A DNA stretch of 8,623 bases from Hyphomicrobium_A sp943371625. Its GTDB lineage: Bacteria > Pseudomonadota > Alphaproteobacteria > Rhizobiales > Hyphomicrobiaceae. Positions within the stretch are counted from its first letter, which is position 1, and every line of letters begins with the position of its first letter. Made by a program: the position numbers and the translations under genes. Where the stretch lies: assembly GCA_943371625.1 (NCBI GenBank), contig CALRVN010000163.1, positions 1 through 8,623 of the forward strand, given 5' to 3'. A model generated the notes under the pieces. The model was not told the DNA's origin. It ran no database searches and saw only the letters and a list, made by a program, of their open reading frames with translations. Positions 5,862 to 8,623 of this stretch are shown here, piece after piece.

Positions 5862-5879
5862 ATCGCCCGTTCGGGCGAT
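5862..5879. terminator. short perfect hairpin between the second csbD-type gene and the ligase gene
   Basis: ATCGCCC (5862-5868), loop GTTC, GGGCGAT (5873-5879). It lies 6 bases after the stop of the minus-strand CsbD-type gene and upstream of the ligase-like start. There is no T-run, so the terminator call is moderate. Confidence 0.5.
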
Positions 5880-5884
5880 CATTG

Positions 5885-6247
5885 TTAGCGGCGCAGCACC
5901 AGTGCGGCGACGAACCCGATGCCCGCCGCGATCGCGACGCCCTTGAGAGGCTCCTGCCGTATGGCGTCCAGCGTCCGGTCATAGCGTTCTTGCGCCGCAT
6001 CGCCGACATCACGTGCCGTCGCCGCAATGATCTGATCACCATTCCCGTAAGTCGCGCCGCCGAGCCAATCGTCGACCTCGCGAACGACCTGATCTCGCGC
6101 CTGCCCGTAGCGGCTCTGCAGCCGGCCTTCTAGCCGCTGACGATTGCCGCTGATCATCGCAATGTCGTCGTCGGTAAGCTGCCCCCACTGCTGCTTCACC
6201 TTGCCGCCGAACTGCTTCCAGTCTCCTTCCACGATGTCCCAGTTCAT
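5885..6247 (-). CDS. CsbD/YjbJ-type protein with C-terminal membrane segment
   Basis: 120 residues. The N-terminus MNWDIVEGDWKQFGGKVKQQ, then WGQLTDDDIAMI and RLEGRLQSRYG, is the CsbD/YjbJ signature and covers about residues 1-65. A linker (66-95) leads to a C-terminal QEPLKGVAIAAGIG segment and hydrophobic stretch ending in RR (about 97-120). That tail resembles the membrane anchor of ElaB/YqjD (DUF883) proteins, so this CsbD domain is probably tethered to the inner membrane and faces the cytoplasm. ATG at 6247 has GAGGAG 8 bases upstream; an open frame reaches 6388, but that extension is not CsbD-like. A possible EcfG-like site lies upstream. The gene differs clearly from the 69-residue CsbD at 4872, so the two are not a recent duplication. 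Confidence 0.88.
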   Translation of the reverse strand: MNWDIVEGDWKQFGGKVKQQWGQLTDDDIAMISGNRQRLEGRLQSRYGQARDQVVREVDDWLGGATYGNGDQIIAATARDVGDAAQERYDRTLDAIRQEPLKGVAIAAGIGFVAALVLRR

Positions 6248-6287
6248 CTCAAACTCTCCTCGCCAGCGATAAGCCGTGTGCGGGCAT

Positions 6288-6313
6288 AACGAGTTGAAGA
6301 AGCCTTCGGTTGC
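6288..6313 (-). promoter_or_regulatory. possible EcfG-like promoter for the membrane CsbD gene
   Basis: On the minus strand GCAAC (6313-6309), a 17-base spacer, and CGTT (6291-6288). The -10 element is perfect and the -35 has one mismatch to GGAAC. It lies 41 bases before ATG 6247, close to the spacing at the other two sites. Confidence 0.4.
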
Positions 6314-6420
6314 GGGAAGCGCATGCAATGGGCGCAGGTCGGACTTAGCGCGGTTTGAATCCAAAGCCCGAATCACTCTAGCGACCACCCGTTGTTGAGG
6401 TTGGTCGAGGAGTGCTTGGC

Positions 6421-6642
6421 GTGGCGAAGAATTTGCGCCTTTGGTTGCGGATGACCTACCGCTGCTGCGGGATGGAGTGGACCGACGAGTGGCCCGAGTC
6501 TCTGAAGCTCGAGTGCCCCGATTGCGGTGCCCTCATCGAAGCTCACGCGATCATCGAGATTGGCCCGCGGCACGCAACGAAGACGACTGCTTCGAAGGCG
6601 CGTCCCGAAAACGGCCGGCACGAGAAGGCCGGCCGCATCTGA
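6421..6642 (+). CDS. small Cys-pair (zinc-ribbon-like) hypothetical protein
   Basis: 73 residues. The GTG at 6421 is chosen because GAGGAG (6407-6412) sits 8 bases before it; GTG at 6412 overlaps this site. The cysteines occur in two groups: a C-C pair in TYRCCGMEW and C-x-x-C in LECPDCGALIEAH, the arrangement of a small zinc ribbon or rubredoxin-like knuckle, though the first group is CC rather than CxxC. The last 25 residues are basic and low complexity. No family recognised with certainty; a metal-binding role is inferred only from the cysteines. It converges on msrA. Confidence 0.65.
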   Translation: MAKNLRLWLRMTYRCCGMEWTDEWPESLKLECPDCGALIEAHAIIEIGPRHATKTTASKARPENGRHEKAGRI

Positions 6643-6663
6643 TCCGCCGCGAGCCGATGCGGC
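6632..6663. terminator. hairpin between the Cys-pair gene and msrA
   Basis: GCCGCATC (6632-6639) pairs with GATGCGGC (6656-6663) across a 16-base loop that contains part of the upstream stop codon. It ends next to the msrA stop at 6665-6667, so it probably serves both convergent genes. An alternative stem GGCCGG (6613-6618) / CCGGCC (6629-6634) overlaps it. Confidence 0.45.
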
Positions 6664-6664
6664 G

Positions 6665-7183
6665 TTATGCGGCGCTCGTCGCTTTGCGCTTCGGCAGCTT
6701 CCAGCCCGGCCGCGCGAAGTGGCACGTGTAACCGTTCGGAACGCGCTCCAGATAATCCTGGTGCTCCGGCTCCGCCTCCCAGAAGTCGCTCTCGGGCACC
6801 ACCTCGGTCACCACCTTGCCGGGCCACAGCCCGGAAGCATCGACATCGGCGATGGTCTCTTCCGCAACCCGCTTCTGTTCGGCGTCGGTGTAGAAAATGG
6901 CTGAGCGATAACTGGCGCCCATATCGTTGCCCTGGCGATTTTTCGTCGACGGGTCGTGGATCTGGAAGAAGAACTCGAGCAGGTCGCGATAGCTGGTCTT
7001 TTGCGGATCGAAGGTGATCTCGATCGCTTCCGCGTGGTTGCCGTGGTTGCGATAGGTGGCGTTGGGGACCTCGCCGCCCGTGTAGCCAACGCGGCTCGAG
7101 ATCACGCCGGGCAGCCGCCGGATCAGATCCTGCATGCCCCAGAAGCAGCCGCCGGCGAGGACTGCACGCTCGGTCGTCGTCAT
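6665..7183 (-). CDS. msrA: peptide-methionine (S)-S-oxide reductase MsrA
   Basis: 172 residues, normal length for a single-domain MsrA, which reduces the S epimer of methionine sulfoxide in proteins with thioredoxin as electron donor in the cytoplasm. The catalytic motif GGCFWG (C13) is near the N-terminus. Other family landmarks are VGYTGG (32-37), YRNHGNHAEAIEI, FFFQIHDPST, the QGNDMGASYRSAIFY stretch and HQDYLERVPNGYTCHF. C154 in GYTCH may be the resolving cysteine, though which Cys resolves varies in the family. ATG 7183 is supported by a GGAAGGGAGAG purine stretch just upstream and by the family N-terminus. It is divergent from the hydrolase gene across 76 bases. No reading-frame damage is seen. 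Confidence 0.95.
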   Translation of the reverse strand: MTTTERAVLAGGCFWGMQDLIRRLPGVISSRVGYTGGEVPNATYRNHGNHAEAIEITFDPQKTSYRDLLEFFFQIHDPSTKNRQGNDMGASYRSAIFYTDAEQKRVAEETIADVDASGLWPGKVVTEVVPESDFWEAEPEHQDYLERVPNGYTCHFARPGWKLPKRKATSAA

Positions 7184-7259
7184 GTTGCTCTCCCTTCCAC
7201 TCGTTGCCACGACGCTAATATAGGTATTCGCAGACTGCCTTCTCAGGAGAGTGCCCGAC
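7184..7259. promoter_or_regulatory. divergent promoter region between msrA and the hydrolase
   Basis: 76 bases must hold the promoters of both genes. The AT-rich CTAATATAGG in the middle (about 7215-7224) could supply a -10 for either strand, but I find no convincing -35 partner and no GGAAC element. The region has no obvious dyad operator. Confidence 0.35.
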
Positions 7260-8084
7260 ATGCCCACCATTAAGACCAAAGACGGCGTCGAAATTTTCTA
7301 CAAAGACTGGGGCAAAGGACAGCCCATCGTCTTTAGTCACGGCTGGCCGCTGTCGGCGGATGACTGGGACGCCCAGATGATGTTCTTCCTCGCTAAAGGC
7401 TATCGCGTCATCGCCCACGACCGCCGCGGTCACGGCCGCTCGACCCAGACCGGGGAGGGCCACGACATGGACCACTACGCGGCCGACCTTGCCGCCTTAA
7501 CCGAGCACCTCGACCTAAAGGACGCCATCCACGTCGGCCATTCGACCGGCGGCGGCGAGGTCACTGCGTATCTGGGACGGCATGGCGAGACCCGGGTTGC
7601 CAAGGCGGCGCTGCTGTGCGCCGTGCCACCGCTCATGGTGAAAACCGCCGCCAACCCTGATGGTCTGCCCAAGGCCGTGTTCGACGATCTGCAGGCCCAG
7701 CTCGCGGCCAACCGCTCGGGCTTCTACCGCGCGCTCCCTGAAGGGCCGTTCTACGGCTACAACCGACCGGGCGCGAAGTCGTCCGAGGCAGTCATCGCCA
7801 ACTGGTGGCGGCAGGGCATGATGGGCGGCGCCAAGGCGCATTACGACGGCATCGTCGCCTTCTCGCAGACCGACTTCACCGAAGACCTGAAGAAGATCAC
7901 CGTGCCCGTGCTGGTGATGCACAGCGAGGACGATCAGATCGTGCCCTACGTCGCGTCCGGACTCAACTCGGCCAAGCTGCTGAAGAACGGCACGCTGAAG
8001 ACCTACAAGGATCTGCCGCACGGGATGCCGACGACCCATGCGGACATCGTCAACGCCGACCTGCTGGCTTTCCTGAAAGCGTAG
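7260..8084 (+). CDS. alpha/beta hydrolase, cofactor-free haloperoxidase/esterase type
   Basis: 274 residues, the usual length of the non-heme chloroperoxidase/perhydrolase-arylesterase group. The fold landmarks are in order: oxyanion-hole segment SHGWP (26-30), the DRRGHGRS strand-turn (54-61), nucleophile elbow GHSTGG with S95, acid D225 in SEDDQIVPY, and base H260 in HGMPTTHADIVN, giving a complete Ser-Asp-His triad. Such enzymes hydrolyse esters and can form peracids that oxidise halides in vitro; the natural substrate is usually unknown. No signal peptide, so cytoplasmic. ATG 7260 has AGGAGA 9 bases upstream; GTG 7251 would touch the ribosome site. Divergent from msrA. Confidence 0.92.
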   Translation: MPTIKTKDGVEIFYKDWGKGQPIVFSHGWPLSADDWDAQMMFFLAKGYRVIAHDRRGHGRSTQTGEGHDMDHYAADLAALTEHLDLKDAIHVGHSTGGGEVTAYLGRHGETRVAKAALLCAVPPLMVKTAANPDGLPKAVFDDLQAQLAANRSGFYRALPEGPFYGYNRPGAKSSEAVIANWWRQGMMGGAKAHYDGIVAFSQTDFTEDLKKITVPVLVMHSEDDQIVPYVASGLNSAKLLKNGTLKTYKDLPHGMPTTHADIVNADLLAFLKA

Positions 8085-8093
8085 ACGGATACC

Positions 8094-8121
8094 GCGGCGA
8101 GCATCGGTAGATGCTCGTCGC
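8094..8121. terminator. strong hairpin between the hydrolase and the YbaN-type gene
   Basis: GCGGCGAGCATC (8094-8105), loop GGTA, GATGCTCGTCGC (8110-8121): 12 pairs with one G-U. It lies 9 bases after the hydrolase stop and 2 bases from the convergent stop at 8124, so it is probably a two-way terminator, although neither side shows a T-run. Confidence 0.6.
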
Positions 8122-8123
8122 CA

Positions 8124-8525
8124 TCACCCCTGCTGGCCGCTCTGGCTGGCTTCCCGCCGTCCTAAACCGGGATGAGGTCTCGACACGACATACGCGCCGG
8201 ACGCCAGCATCAGCGCCGCAACGCCCACCAGCAGCCAGGTGCTCGGATGCGCCCCGACGTAGAACAGCGCAAACCCGACGGTCATCCCGAGGCACGCCAT
8301 GCACTTGGCGGGCACTGAGATCGCGCCTTCTTCGCGCCAGCCGCGCAGCGAGGCCCCAAACCGGGGATGGTCCAGCAACCATTGCTCGCACGCAGGCGAT
8401 GAGCGGGCAAAGCAGCCGGCCGCGAGGATGAGGAAGATTGTCGTCGGCATCAGCGGCAGGATGGCGCCGATCACGCCGAGCCCGACCATGACGCATCCCA
8501 AGCTGAAATAGAGATAGCGACCCAT
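8124..8525 (-). CDS. YbaN/DUF454 family inner-membrane protein
   Basis: 133 residues. The DUF454 hallmark is plain: GVIGAILPLMPTTIFLILAA, then CFARSSP, WLLDHPRFG and LRGWREEGAI. About four membrane helices are visible (near 5-25, 25-40, 76-92 and 96-114), and the C-terminal 18 residues are polar. The family is widespread in proteobacteria and has no settled function. ATG 8525 has GAGGAG 4 bases before it, a tight but usable spacing. The upstream bases to the window edge hold an AT-rich dyad that may control this gene or a gene beyond the edge. Confidence 0.88.
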   Translation of the reverse strand: MGRYLYFSLGCVMVGLGVIGAILPLMPTTIFLILAAGCFARSSPACEQWLLDHPRFGASLRGWREEGAISVPAKCMACLGMTVGFALFYVGAHPSTWLLVGVAALMLASGAYVVSRPHPGLGRREASQSGQQG

Positions 8526-8600
8526 GGGTCTCCTCGTCTCCCAATTGCGGCCCGGACGAAACGCCCCGGCACCGCATCCGGCCCCGGATGGGAATACTAT

Positions 8601-8616
8601 ACAATATTGGTATTGT
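8601..8616. promoter_or_regulatory. perfect dyad, possible operator near the right edge
   Basis: ACAATA (8601-8606), TTGG, TATTGT (8611-8616) form a perfect inverted repeat in the most AT-rich stretch of the window, 76 bases upstream of the YbaN-type start. -10-like hexamers overlap it on both strands (TATAGT on minus, TATACA on plus). MarR- or TetR-type repressors bind dyads of this kind, but no regulator gene is in view to match it. Confidence 0.4.
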
Positions 8617-8623
8617 TAAGGGG

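Noticed and set aside
5849..5871. GGAAC ... CGTT on the plus strand as an EcfG promoter
   Set aside because: The spacer is only 14 bases and no plus-strand gene follows; part of the match comes from the hairpin palindrome.
6248..6388. Longer start for the membrane CsbD protein
   Set aside because: MNWDIVEGDW at 6247 is the family start with GAGGAG upstream; the extension is not similar to any CsbD and would contain the possible promoter.

Overview
The window is GC-rich, densely packed DNA that looks like an alphaproteobacterium of the order Hyphomicrobiales, most likely the Bradyrhizobium/Rhodopseudomonas/Afipia group. This placement rests on the style of the genes (a PAS_7-type domain joined to GGDEF, a LigD-like ligase domain, a rhizobial-type MsrA, CsbD proteins) and on several promoter-like sites of the GGAAC-N16/17-cGTT type used by the alphaproteobacterial general stress sigma factor EcfG. 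It is an inference; no rRNA or tRNA gene is present to test it.

Layout. 1-1246: the 3' part of a large Cys/Pro/Gly-rich repeat protein, open at the left edge. 1324-2265: a PAS-GGDEF protein whose GGDEF active site is degenerate. It converges on a small helical protein (2274-2558, minus), and both stop codons lie inside one hairpin. 2559-2926: mostly intergenic, with a doubtful 64-residue minus-strand ORF and an EcfG-like promoter. 2927-3208: a small secreted low-complexity protein. 3269-4049: three closely spaced plus-strand genes (a SemiSWEET-type transporter and two small unknown proteins). 4053-4689, minus strand: a receiver-domain response regulator broken by a short internal deletion, and a 54-residue coiled-coil protein. 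4872-5081: a CsbD protein behind an EcfG-like promoter. 5147-5833, minus: an adenylation-domain-only DNA ligase homologue that has lost its catalytic lysine. 5885-6247, minus: a second CsbD-type protein with a C-terminal membrane segment. 6421-6642: a small Cys-pair protein. 6665-7183, minus: MsrA. 7260-8084: a cofactor-free haloperoxidase-type alpha/beta hydrolase, divergent from msrA. 8124-8525, minus: a YbaN/DUF454 membrane protein. The right edge is AT-rich and holds a perfect dyad that may be an operator.

Taken together, 2.9-8.1 kb reads as a general-stress and oxidative-damage neighbourhood of short, mostly monocistronic genes (CsbD proteins, MsrA, hydrolase, ligase-like protein, small secreted protein), with EcfG-like sites in front of several of them. 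Three signalling or repair proteins in it are degenerate: the GGDEF domain, the receiver domain and the ligase. The window therefore also shows gene decay, or reuse of old folds without catalysis. I found no CRISPR array, RNA gene or insertion sequence, and no clear new multi-gene system. The least explained object is the Cys-rich repeat protein at the left edge.
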